Assembly: GCF_018687715.1 (NCBI RefSeq)
Contig: NC_056760.1
Span: 10,404,001-10,468,000 of the forward strand
Length of the DNA stretch: 64,000 nucleotides
Direction: 5' to 3'
Origin: Carya illinoinensis
Taxonomy: Eukaryota; Streptophyta; Magnoliopsida; Fagales; Juglandaceae
Part shown: one piece after another, positions 12,601-23,189 of the stretch
Numbering within the stretch: the first letter of the stretch is position 1
How the letters are laid out: every line of letters begins with the position of its first letter
Program-made: the position numbers and the translations under genes
The notes under the pieces: generated by a model
Seen by the model: only the letters and a program-made list of their open reading frames with translations
What the model was told of the DNA's origin: nothing
Databases searched by the model: none

Positions 12601-12749
12601 ACTTCAACAGCAATGCCTTTAACCACATACTTGATTGTGCGGTCAAGATCACCAACACGATAGACCGCATGGAGGAATCGGCGCTTATCCTTCTTAGGCC
12701 ATTCAAGCAACTCAGCGTTAGGAGCAGCAACAGGTGCAGCCTCAGCCAT
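9670..12749 (-). CDS. GLX1: Lactoylglutathione lyase (glyoxalase I), two-domain plant form
   Basis: Isomerises the methylglyoxal-glutathione hemithioacetal to S-lactoylglutathione, the first step of methylglyoxal detoxification, probably in the cytosol. Exons (plus-strand coordinates, in transcription order): 12631-12749, 12404-12528, 11701-11765, 11391-11603, 10861-10908, 10640-10747, 10370-10522, 9670-9714; 291 aa, all GT..AG and in phase. Two tandem vicinal-oxygen-chelate domains each begin with a RVGDLDR(T/S)IKFY motif (about residues 31 and 155) and carry VELTYN and VLELTYNYG, which supply metal-ligand glutamates. FGHFAI and DPDGW are also conserved. There is no clear organelle signal. 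A 5' UTR intron is likely, with donor near 13640 and acceptor near 12782. The order next to ADT1 matches the Arabidopsis At1g11840 neighbourhood. Confidence 0.95.
11318..11342. repeat. 25-bp poly-G run in GLX1 intron 4
   Basis: An uninterrupted run of 25 G on the plus strand, so poly-C in the GLX1 transcript, about 50 bp past the 5' splice site of intron 4. Such runs are unstable and prone to assembly length error. Confidence 0.9.
11655..11697 (-). mobile_element. Minimal 11-bp retro-insertion with 16-bp TSD
   Basis: A 16-bp direct repeat, aatgcagaatgatact, at 11655-11670 and 11682-11697 flanks only ttttgataagt. On the minus strand that is ACTTATCAAAA, the terminal motif of local LINE/SINE tails. 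The copy nearest the exon sits immediately behind the GLX1 intron 3 donor. See the matching case at 52145-52195. Confidence 0.75.
12170..12370 (-). mobile_element. Possible LINE/SINE 3' remnant in GLX1 intron 2
   Basis: Read on the minus strand, the segment ends in TATTAATAAGATTG...CTACTTATCAAAAAG, the same 3' signature seen at the other retro-insertions here. No target-site duplication could be found, so the boundaries are approximate. Confidence 0.4.
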
Positions 12750-13613
12750 TACAAAACCGAATCAATGCAATTTGATCTGTGTCAATCCATCATGAAATGA
12801 ATCCAAGAGAAGTATTCTTTCGCCCCAAACTATCAAGTTACATCCATATATCGTATTACAACACAAAAATAAATAAATATTGTATTATAAGTACAAACCG
12901 TAAGCAGCGAAAAACCCATAATGGTGGTTACTGTTCATTCTTACCCCACTACATTTACATGGACAAATATTGGATCAAAATAGCTAAAATAATGAGAAAC
13001 TACCTCCAATAATAGTTAACTATGATTAGGATCCTCGGTGGCTCTACAGTAGATCTTCGGAATCCTAGCGGGTAACAATATACAATGATTAAACCCTACG
13101 AAACTTGACCTATTTAATCAAAACCACCAGTTCAGAACTCTGCCACAATCCGCCCCCCAAATAACGTCCTCTTTCATACACGTCACAAACAAAGTTGCAA
13201 GGAAAAATAACATAAGATCAAGCCAAACAATCGCCATCCCTAGCCCAAGAGAAAAAACGGTTGAATAATTTCTTCTTCTTTATCTTTCAAATGAAGAAAT
13301 AGGAATTTCAAATTAACGGAATGCTTCCAGTTCCATAAGACTTCAATGTAATATTTGTATGATTGTTTTATTTTTAAGGAAAAGCCTGCGACTATAGGAA
13401 ATCAAAGGCAACATTTTGAACAAAAAAGTAACAATCCTTTGGCGATTTCGTTCAAATGGAGTTTTCGAAGTCCAGCCAAACACATGAAACGATCATCGTA
13501 TTCAGAAGCATAAATAAAGTTTCTGGAAATGATGCACTTACAAATCAATCAGGAACGTAAACAATCAAAACCGGTACTAATTTACCCCACAATAATCTCC
13601 ATCCCAAATTCGT

Positions 13614-13644
<31 letters not shown>

Positions 13645-14812
13645 AGAGAGTGAAGAGAAGAGTGTGAAAGTTGAACCGCCCTAATGCAATGGGTCAAATT
13701 TATAGCGTCTCCCTGGGTTTGCTCAGTAAAGAGCAAGGATCACGGTACAAGAATGCATACGCATGATGAATGCTACTACTGGAAAAGGTGTGGCCACGAG
13801 GGAGCCACTTTTCGAAACCACTTTAGCTCGCTTGTTTATGTTTGGCCGTTCTTATCTCACGGAGGGTGTAGCATGAGTCTATGAGAGATGCTACCAAGGT
13901 CAGATGACTTTTTTTTATATATATGTTTTTTATATTCTTAAATATTTTTTAAAAAAAAAAAAGAAATTTACTTAAAATATATTTCCTTAATTAGTAAAAA
14001 TATATATAAAAAAAAATAAAAAAAAATCAATGGGTAGGTGGTTTTTGTCGTGGATATGGTATTATACTATTATCCTATCTTGGAAGGCAACATTTTCTAG
14101 TATGTGCTCGCCATTGCAAGTACCTTTCAACATAACCCGTACGTGGTTCCTCTTTCCCGGTCACTGGCATGAATATGATAAACAAATGGCCTGCCTACTA
14201 ATTTGTCGTATGTATTAAATGTTGTATTCTTACGCATCGGGGTCCAGACTCAGAGACAAAGTTGTATTCATCCTCATTATAGACTATTTTGTTGGCTATT
14301 TTTTTCTCACATCTCATCCAGACTGATCTTAGTTTAGGTAATTAAATAAATAAAAGAATTATTTGAATAAAAAATAATTAAAATTACTATATATCAAATT
14401 ATGTAAAGGACGATAAAACTCTGAAAAAACACTTACCATCCACCAAAATAAAATGTGAGGCCAATAAAATAAGATAAAATAAAATGGGAGGCTATCAGAA
14501 TTCAGAACCAGGGGGAAAAAGTGTGAGGTTCATAATTTTCTGGGAAAATTGGAAGGGACCCAGAAGGATCCGCGAAATCGACCGTGCACAGAGAGAGCGA
14601 CGCGATCGGGATTTCACCCAATGAGAGTCGCCCGCGTAGCAAGGCGACAGAGGCTTGCTAGCGGTACAGAATATCGTCCAGGTTCAATGAACCTGATAAC
14701 GGTGTTCTTTTTATCTTATTTTAGGCGACTGGTCTGAAACAATCGGAACAAGAGACTGAAGAAAACTTCTAATTTATTAGATTGGAGAGACGAGTTCAGA
14801 ACCATTTCTCCA
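12750..14812. other. Divergent 5' regions of GLX1 and APR
   Basis: The right part of the GLX1 leader contains a (GA)n run at 13614-13639 (CT-rich on the GLX1 strand) and a plausible 5' UTR donor GTAAGC at about 13643. From 13,900 to 14,500 the DNA is very AT-rich with no supported gene. About 14,550-14,812 is more GC-rich and probably holds the APR promoter and leader. Confidence 0.5.
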
Positions 14813-17413
14813 ATGGCGCTCTATGTTGCTTCTTCTTCCTCTCCTTCCACCTCGATTTCTAGTTCTACCTTTCCATTTTCCACTTCTTCGTCTGAACTTA
14901 GCGGTAAATGTAATTTCATTTTATTCTACTTCAAAATTCCTGAATTTTCTAGCCCCTTAGATTTTGTTAAACGAAATTTGTTGCATCTTTAGTACCAGAA
15001 TCTTATTCTTTCCCTCCGTTTTCTTCTCAATCGAACGGTGTTTTTTTCTTGCTTATTATGTTGTTCTGATAATGATGACGATGATGTGTGTTTGGGTTTT
15101 CAGCTCCACCAATCAGTTCGCTTCGGCTATCGGACTGGAACCGGCCTCATGTTCTATCCCAAGGTGTGAATTCTTCTCGAAGAAATTGCTCGGTCAAGCC
15201 GGTCAACGTCGAGCCTAAACGGAACGGTTCGATTGTCCCTCTTGCGGCAACTATCGTTACCCCCGGTAAGTTTGTGCCCTGTCATTGATTATTTCAGGAT
15301 TAAAGTAATCCTGATGATGATTTGAATGGAAATCTCCGATTCGTTCGATTGCGTTAAATTTATATTTGAATTGTGCAGAAGTTGTAGAAGTGGTGGAGAA
15401 AGTACAGGTGGAGGACTATGATCAATTGGCTAAAGAGCTTGAATGTGCCTCCCCTCTTGAAGTCATCGATAAGGCCCTAGAGAAGTTTGGCAACGACATT
15501 GCAATTGCTTTTAGGTAGTCTATCTCTTTATTCACTTCTTGGGACCAAATTCATTTTATTTATGTACCGGTTTATGGTTTACAGTTGCATTGTTTGATTA
15601 CTATATCCAGTTGAATTTGAATGTATTGCTGAATAAGCCAAAGTATAACGAATATTTATTTGATGCATAATTTTGAGGTTGAATGTAAGATTTCAAATGA
15701 GCTACTAGCTTAGCAATTATCCCCTGTTTTGAGAATCTGTATACAACGATTAGTATCCTCTGGATCTCAACGATAGATTTTAAAATACTAGTAACGATTT
15801 TTGCAGATAAAATATAGATATTTCTTCTGAAACTTTCATTAGTTTATTGTATATCACTGACTTGATACCGAGTGGAACAAAACTATTTCATCCAAAATTC
15901 TGGGTAAAATTCTAAGAAATGTACTGTTGAGTTTTATGGCAAAGTGCTCCAAGAGTTTTTTTTAACTCTCCCTGAAAAATTTATGTGGAACTAGTAAAAG
16001 GCCGATAAGAAAATGGGGATCTAGTAAAAAGGAAATAATAATTATAAAATTGGCTAATGAAAGTTTGCTGTTGCCTCCATGTTGAAAACTATAGAGATTG
16101 TACCATACCATTTGCCAATTTGATGGCTTGCCCTTGTTATTTAGACCTGTATCCAGAATCCATTGTATTTATAAGACCATTTTCTGGGTATAATTTCTGA
16201 ATTGCAAACTTTTTGCAAAGCTGTTAGTGTTGTTATCTACCGAGGCAATATGCTTAGTAACAAATACATATTTTTCTGCAGTGGTGCTGAAGACGTTGCT
16301 CTGATTGAGTTCGCACATTTAACTGGTCGACCATTTAGGGTCTTCAGCCTGGATACCGGGAGGCTAAATCCAGAAACCTATCGATTTTTTGACACAGTGG
16401 AGAAGCATTATGGCATCCGCATTGAATACATGTTCCCTGATGCTGTTGAAGTTCAGGCATTAGTAAGGAACAAGGGGTTATTTTCTTTTTATGAAGATGG
16501 ACACCAGGAGTGCTGCCGTATAAGAAAGGTGAGACCTTTGAGGAGGGCCCTTAAGGGGCTTCGTGCTTGGATCACTGGCCAAAGGAAAGATCAATCTCCA
16601 GGTACTAGGTCTGAGATTCCTGTTGTCCAGGTGGACCCAGTTTTTGAAGGAATAGATGGTGGGATTGGCAGCCTGGTGAAGTGGAACCCAGTTTCAAATG
16701 TCCAGGGCGAAGACATATGGAACTTCCTCCGCACCATGAATGTGCCTGTAAATTCATTGCATTCACAAGGATATATCTCAATTGGTTGTGAGCCTTGCAC
16801 AAGGCCGGTCTTACCAGGGCAGCATGAGAGGGAGGGAAGATGGTGGTGGGAGGATGCCAAGGCCAAGGAGTGCGGCCTCCACAAAGGAAATATCAAGGAG
16901 GAAAACACTGCTCACCTGAATGGTAATGGAAATGCGGCAGCCCAAGCAAATGGAACTGCCACTGTTCCTGACATTTTCAACAACCAGAATCTAGTTACTT
17001 TGGGCAGGACCGGGATAGAGAATTTGGCAAGATTGGAGAACCGAAAAGAAACATGGATTGTTGTGCTCTATGCACCATGGTGCACCTTCTGCCAGGTAAC
17101 TATTGATACATACATTTCTGAATTCTGTTACCCGTGTTTTCTGAATGATTGCTTGAACGGAATTTGTTTCAATTTTGAATAGGCAATGGAAGCCTCGTAC
17201 ATTGAATTGGCTGAGAAAATGAAAGGGACGGGGGTGAAGGTGGGAAAGTTCAGGGCAGACGGTGAGCACAAGGAGTATGCAAAGCGAGAACTGCAACTAG
17301 GAAGCTTCCCTACAATACTTTGCTTCCCTAAAGGCACTTGTCGGCCGATAAAGTATCCTTCCGAGAAGAGGGATGCCGAATCCTTAATGGCATTTGTGAA
17401 CGCCCTCCGGTGA
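14813..17413 (+). CDS. APR: 5'-adenylylsulfate reductase, chloroplastic
   Basis: Reduces APS to sulfite with glutathione, the committed step of plastid sulfate assimilation. Exons: 14813-14903, 15104-15265, 15379-15514, 16282-17095, 17183-17413; 477 aa, in phase throughout. The first 70 or so residues are Ser-rich, as in a transit peptide. The PAPS/APS-reductase core includes [17 protein letters not shown] (P-loop-like), FSLDTGRL, and the 4Fe-4S cysteines in ECCRIRK and GCEPCTRPV, followed by EGRWWWED and ECGLH. The C-terminal thioredoxin/glutaredoxin-like domain starts at about residue 355 with the active site APWCTFCQ, where the family usually shows CPFC. A hydrophilic Asn/Ala-rich linker joins the two domains. 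Which APR paralogue this is cannot be settled from the sequence alone. Confidence 0.95.
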
Positions 17414-18530
17414 TAGGAAATGAGGAAAATCTTTAATATAAGGTGTTAAAATTCATTTCAGGTGAGAGTCCGAGATTGCAGTTCATTTTGACGGCATACG
17501 GTACTTTTAGGGGAAGCTAGATGACGTTGCTGTTTGCAGCCCGGCAAAATTGCACATAAATTAAATGTGCCAATGAGATTAAGATAGCTTGCTTTTTTCT
17601 TTTTTTTCCCCCAATTTTTACGTTGGTGGTATTCTTTTTCGTTTTCTATTATGTGTCAAGAGTTCCTTAGGGGGAAGGAATTTTGCTTTCTTGTTTTATA
17701 GAAAATAGATGGTGTGGGAGTATTAGTCAATGAGTGGGACTTGGATTATGCAGTCCGTGTAATTTGGAATTTTTGCAAGTTTATTGTCAACTTCTTGAAC
17801 ATCTTGCTCCTTCGTGGAACAGGGTAAACAAATCCAGAACATATGAAACAACCGGCAGGCTCGAATGTTGGATTAGGAGTAGTAAATCGTATTAACAGAT
17901 CGTATTCGTGTTATGAATATTATATGATATAGGTTCATTAGAAAATGATTCGTTAAGCTTAATGAGTCAAATTTTCAAATTCTAATAAGACTCATTAAAA
18001 TAATGGGTTGCTACTACACAATTCGTTTTAATCTATTATGTATTTTTTGTTTATGTAAATAAGTTGAATTGATTAAAATAATTTATTTGACTTAATTAAC
18101 ATAATTTTACATAAAATTTAAAATTATAATATCTCTTAAAAATATAAAATTAATTATATAAGTCTAAAATTACGATTCAAATAATAAAAACATCAAAATT
18201 ACAATTCAGATGAAGTGCGAGAGGCGGTCGTGACTCATGAAAACTAACTCAGCTGAGAATTGAGAGAGAGAGTTAGAAAATACGAAATATGGTTAGGTTA
18301 TTTTTGTTTTTAGGTTAAAAATGATATAATTGTAATTATGAATAAAAAAATTTAACAACTTAAGCGAGTTAACCCGTTAGTGATCTGTCAATGAATTGTG
18401 TCTTAATAGATCAATTCGTTTTTACTTGAATTCGTTAACATCAAATTCAAACTTGCTAATTTCGTGTCGTGTTAAGTTAAAAAATTGTATTATATATTAT
18501 CATCCCTAAGAGTACAAGTAGTTGCCTAGC
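17414..18530. repeat. APR 3' region and degenerate AT-rich repeat (17875-18515)
   Basis: After the APR 3' UTR (to about 17720) comes an AT-rich block. Its ends, ttaggagtagtaaat on the plus strand and ttagggatgataata on the minus strand, look like imperfect inverted termini. The interior is full of CGTGTT/ACACG words around GTGTCGTGTTAAGTT. It resembles decayed non-autonomous DNA elements common in plants. No reading frame could be supported. Confidence 0.35.
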
Positions 18531-21500
18531 TATTTTTTAGACAAATTTAAATTAAGAAATTCACTTTTTCAAATTTAGCTAACTATTTTTAATAATACAA
18601 AATAACAAATTCTTTAATTCTATCACTATTATATTAAAATATTAATTTTTGTATTTTTATTTATTTTAATTATAACAGTAATTAAAATATTTATTTATTA
18701 TTAAAAAAGTATATATTAATTTTCTAACGTTTATATTATTTTAATAGATTTTTTAATTGCCTTTTTTTAACAATGATTATATTCTTCCGAATGATATATT
18801 TTTTCAACAGCCATAAGATACGTACCGAAAAGCATGGACAATAATTACGGAAGAAAGAAATTGTAAAGGAAGCCAGTACAAAGCATTTAAGGAGGGGAAA
18901 ATATTTGTTTATGTGGTCTCCAACACTATCCAACTAAAGACTTCTCAATAAAACTTGCTATTCAAATACACAAAAGCAACTATTAGAGCAATACACAAAC
19001 CATTTAACTGTCAATACTATATATAACGATTGATCCAGAAGTTTCAAAGCTTACCAAAAAAAAAAATGTTGCCAATACAGTGTATTTAATGGATGAAAGA
19101 TTCAAAGGTGCAGTCGATAGTCATGTGCTGGTTTTAAAAGCAGCAATGGTTGTCACACTGAATAAACTATGCCGAGCTGACAGCTCACTGACAGTACTCT
19201 AATGTTGGCCAAGAGCTTGGGCTTCTCTTTTGTTAGCTTAAAAAAAACAGAAACGCTTTGGGCCGGTGTCTCCTATAACGAGTTATTATTAGAAATGAAT
19301 AAGAAACTGCCACGCAAGGGTTCTATAAGAAACCACATTCGATGCATAGCACAGGGGATCAACTCTACTATCTCATCCATCGAAAAAAAAAAAAAACTCT
19401 GCTATCTCCCTCTCTTCCCGCTCGAACTCAGTATTCTCCAAACTCAATCTCTTCTTCCTCCCCAACCCATCTCAGACGCAAGGCAACTACCCATCGAATG
19501 CTCAGCCCCCAAGCGACGTAACCACCAAAATCATAGCCCGACGTTGTTTTCTGCTACCTCCTTCACGTTCAAGCCGCTCAACGCTCCATTATCAAGCAGT
19601 GGCTCGTTGGTTACGGACACAACGAATGGTAGCAGCTAAGTTTTTTTGTCTGTAGTCCAGCCGTGCACCTCATCTTTCAGCTTCACATAAACTCCCTCAG
19701 CAGCCGCCCTAGCTCACACGGAGACCATCAAGCATGAACCACCAGTTCGCTGCAAAACATCTAGCAGATCACCATTACCCAGCCACCACTTGCAAGAGGT
19801 TTTACACCTCTGTTTTGATGATAAGAAACAGAGCAGCTTGTTCTCCTAGTTTCGGATCATGTAGCCGCCACCAGCAACTGCAGTGAGGTTCAACGATGCC
19901 GTCTAGCCACCGCGTCTACCCTGCTTCTTCCTGCAGCAAATGTGGAGCCAGACTCCTTTTCATGCTCTGGGATTTTTATTGTTGGCAGATATTGGTAGTC
20001 ATGTACCCGACGACGTGGAGGAAGCTAGCACTGTGGGTGGCTGGGTTGTGGCTCGACGTGGAGGGATATGGATAGAGAAAGTGATCTAAGTGATGGACGG
20101 GGATAAAATAATGAAGAGAGAATAAAAAAAAAAACAAAAGAGATTCAAACTACCGAAACGTGATATGGCAAAGATTTTGGTGGAATGATTTTTGGAATGT
20201 GCAAAAAGGGAAAGTGAAAACCGTCGGAAAGATAAAATGCAGAAGGGAAGAAGAAGCTCACCTCAAACCACGTCGTCGGGTATGGCTGCAAAAACCGGTA
20301 AGAAATAAAAAGATTGGGAAAGTTTATCGGGGCCGGGGGAAACCGGAGGGAAAAAAAGAAGGGAAAAAAGAAAAGAATCCAGCGAGTATTCCCTTGTAGC
20401 GCCGCACATAAGGTGTGAATAGTTTTCCTACGTGGCTATCATCTATTGGCTTCCGTTAAAATGAGAGTATAGGAACCACCTGTTAAAAGTTGTTCTCTAA
20501 AAGAAATTCCAATCCAAACCGGTTTTTCCATTTTTTATTTTTAATGCATGCCTGTGATGGTTTGGCGTCATGAGTATTATTCCCGTTTCAAGCGGGCCCA
20601 ACCCAACAAAACCAACAGTTATTTATTTATATGCCCTTGGACCAGCCCAATTTTAGCTTGGATGTATTTTGGCTTGTAATAAATAGGAAAAATGATATTT
20701 TGGTGTTTCATAATTTAAAAAAAAAAAGTAAATATAAAATTTATGTAAAAAATTAATTTTTTAATAATAAATTTTATTCTTTTTAAAAATGATTTTGAGG
20801 TTCCATTTTAATTTTATTATAATTTTTTTTCACTTATTTATTTATTTATTTTATATTTTAATGGACCTTATGATTGTATTGGAAAAGGGAAATCTATAAA
20901 GAGTATCATAGGATCCGGTGCCTTGTCAAATCTCTAAAAGTTTGCAACGGTGTTAACAAAGGGAAGCTGCCACTAATGGTGGGTCAACTCGCTCGTGTTT
21001 TTCTTTTTAATTTTTAATTTCTTTTAACTCACGGTATAACTTACCATCTTAAGATTCCCATTTTAAGTTCCTCATCATCTCCGCCCTTTTTACAAAAGTA
21101 TATTTCTTTTTGCTTAAGTTCTTAACCAAACAAAACCCGTACTTTTTTTTTATTCAAAAACATTAAAAAAAAAAAAAAAGTAGAGAAGGAGATGGTTTCA
21201 AACTTCGAAATATAACTCAAAAATCAAAATGAGAAATTACACTAAGCGTCTCCTAATGATCAGCTCTCAATACACACGTCAATTTTATTTTATTTGAAAA
21301 ATACTATAGTCATAAAAAAATTATATAAAAATAATTTAAATTTGATGTAATTTGTCATATTGTAAAATTATTTTTACTATAAAATAGATTTAATGAGATG
21401 ACAAGAAAACAATTTCAGATGCTAAAAGACATGATCTTTCTTCTCTTTGTTTAAACGACAAAATACGCATGTGCATTTCTTGGGTCTTGCAGTTGAGCAG

Positions 21501-23189
21501 CCTAGTGTTTGTTGAACTGCCTATCTTACACATTCCATTCATACCAGCCATGCACCTACCTTTCTCATTCTCATTAGAGGAAGGAGTTTTATCCATGGAT
21601 TCCGGGATCTCATTCCTCGGTCCTGTCTTTTTACTTTTGGCTGACATGCACTATCTAAATTCTTCCGAGCAACCATAACTACTCCTATATATCTTTTAAC
21701 TACTAACTTATTAAGAAAGATCAATGATTGATTATTGTTCCTTTGCCCAAAAACTGTCCTCAAATCAAAGATTTTCTTATTCCAGATTTCCTTGTGCTAT
21801 TGCTGATTCATGACTGCAGGTAACAGATTTTGGGGTACTGTGTCTGTATACTTACTTCAAATCTCTCTCACAGATGTGCTGTAATTTACACCTTTGCGTG
21901 ATGGCACTGAGGCTTGGAGTTTGCTGTATTGTTGCAGGAAAAAAAAAAAAAAAGTGGGGAGAAAGCACCAATGGCCCACTTGAGTAAAGTTTACTTTGAG
22001 CAAAGTTACATATATATTAAAAATGAACAGCCATGGACTAAGCAGCTTCGCTTTTCAAATTTATTGCCCTACAGCCACAGGTCCACTGCTAATCTGCAAT
22101 CATAATGAGCTGTGCTTAGCATCAAGTTAGCCATCTTTTTCCTTGACCATTGTTTCCTCTAATTATCAAAATGGCTAATGTTGAGTGGTAGTGATTGTTT
22201 AGCGACTGTAATTATATATTTTCCTTGACCGCTCAAGAGTTAAAAAAGAGTACGAGAGACGCCTTTTCCACCCTTCAAAAGGAAAGTTAATTTAGCATAA
22301 TGTCCAAACCACAGTAAAGCACACGATCAAGATGGCTACAGAAACCTCTATCTGCAAAAGCCAGGCTGTATAAATTCAAAAACCATATAAAGGTTCACAA
22401 ACAAACAACCGCGTGTTATTAAAAAAATATTACTTTTTAATATTATTATTATATTTTATATAAGAATTTAAAAAAATTATAATAAATAAATGAAATGAGT
22501 TGTTTTTAAAATGAACTTAATCATTTTTATCACACCAGTTAATTTAACTCTCATATATGTTAAATAATTTTATAAGTTAATTACATAAATGAAAATTATT
22601 TAAATTATGACACATTATTTAGTGTTGTTGGAAATAATAAAGTCCAAGAAAACAGTTGTTTTCAACTATATTGGGACTTTTTATATTTATCATTTTTAAA
22701 ATTAAAATCAGTGATGTTACCTCATGACAAATATGAACATTTATTTCTCCCTAAATTAATAAGAGGAGCTAAATAAAATATTAAAATGACCTTTCCTGAC
22801 CCAAGTTCATTTGAATTTTTCCCTTCTCTGTGGCTGTCGGTTCAAATATCACAAGGTTATTTCAGTGAATTCCTTAAAAACAAAGTACAGAAACCCCAAA
22901 ACCACACCATTTCTTTTATTAAAAAAAAAAAAAAAAATTAAAGTACAGAAACCCCAAACCACACGGGCTACTTTGGTTAATGTCTTCTCTTTCCTTTTGA
23001 CACAGTAGATCTCTCGACTCTGTCAGACCCGAACCTAGACATCAAATTCCCGCAACCCCACGAGACAAAGCCACAAATAAAAGAATCCAAAAAGGAAAAG
23101 AAAGGAGAAATCTTGGAAGATAATGCAAGGATCTGTAGCTGAACCAGAAGCAGAGGGTGAGGAAGTTAAGCTCGAGCCCATCTTCGATA
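18531..23189. other. Repeat-rich spacer before the glucanase gene
   Basis: Mostly AT-rich. A compositionally distinct, GC-richer block at about 19,200-20,420 contains frames without recognisable domains (for example a 145-codon frame at 19202-19639) and is probably non-coding or a decayed element. At 21,296-21,410 there is a one-armed relative of the MITE at 3160-3312. The last few hundred bases before 23,190 should hold the glucanase promoter. No gene was recognised. Confidence 0.4.

Noticed and set aside
16202..17182. 326-codon APR frame as the complete protein
   Set aside because: Its start and end lie in introns 3 and 4; upstream exons with a transit peptide and the downstream Trx exon join in phase.
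19202..19639. 145-codon frame as a gene
   Set aside because: No domain or supporting splice context; composition like surrounding non-coding DNA.
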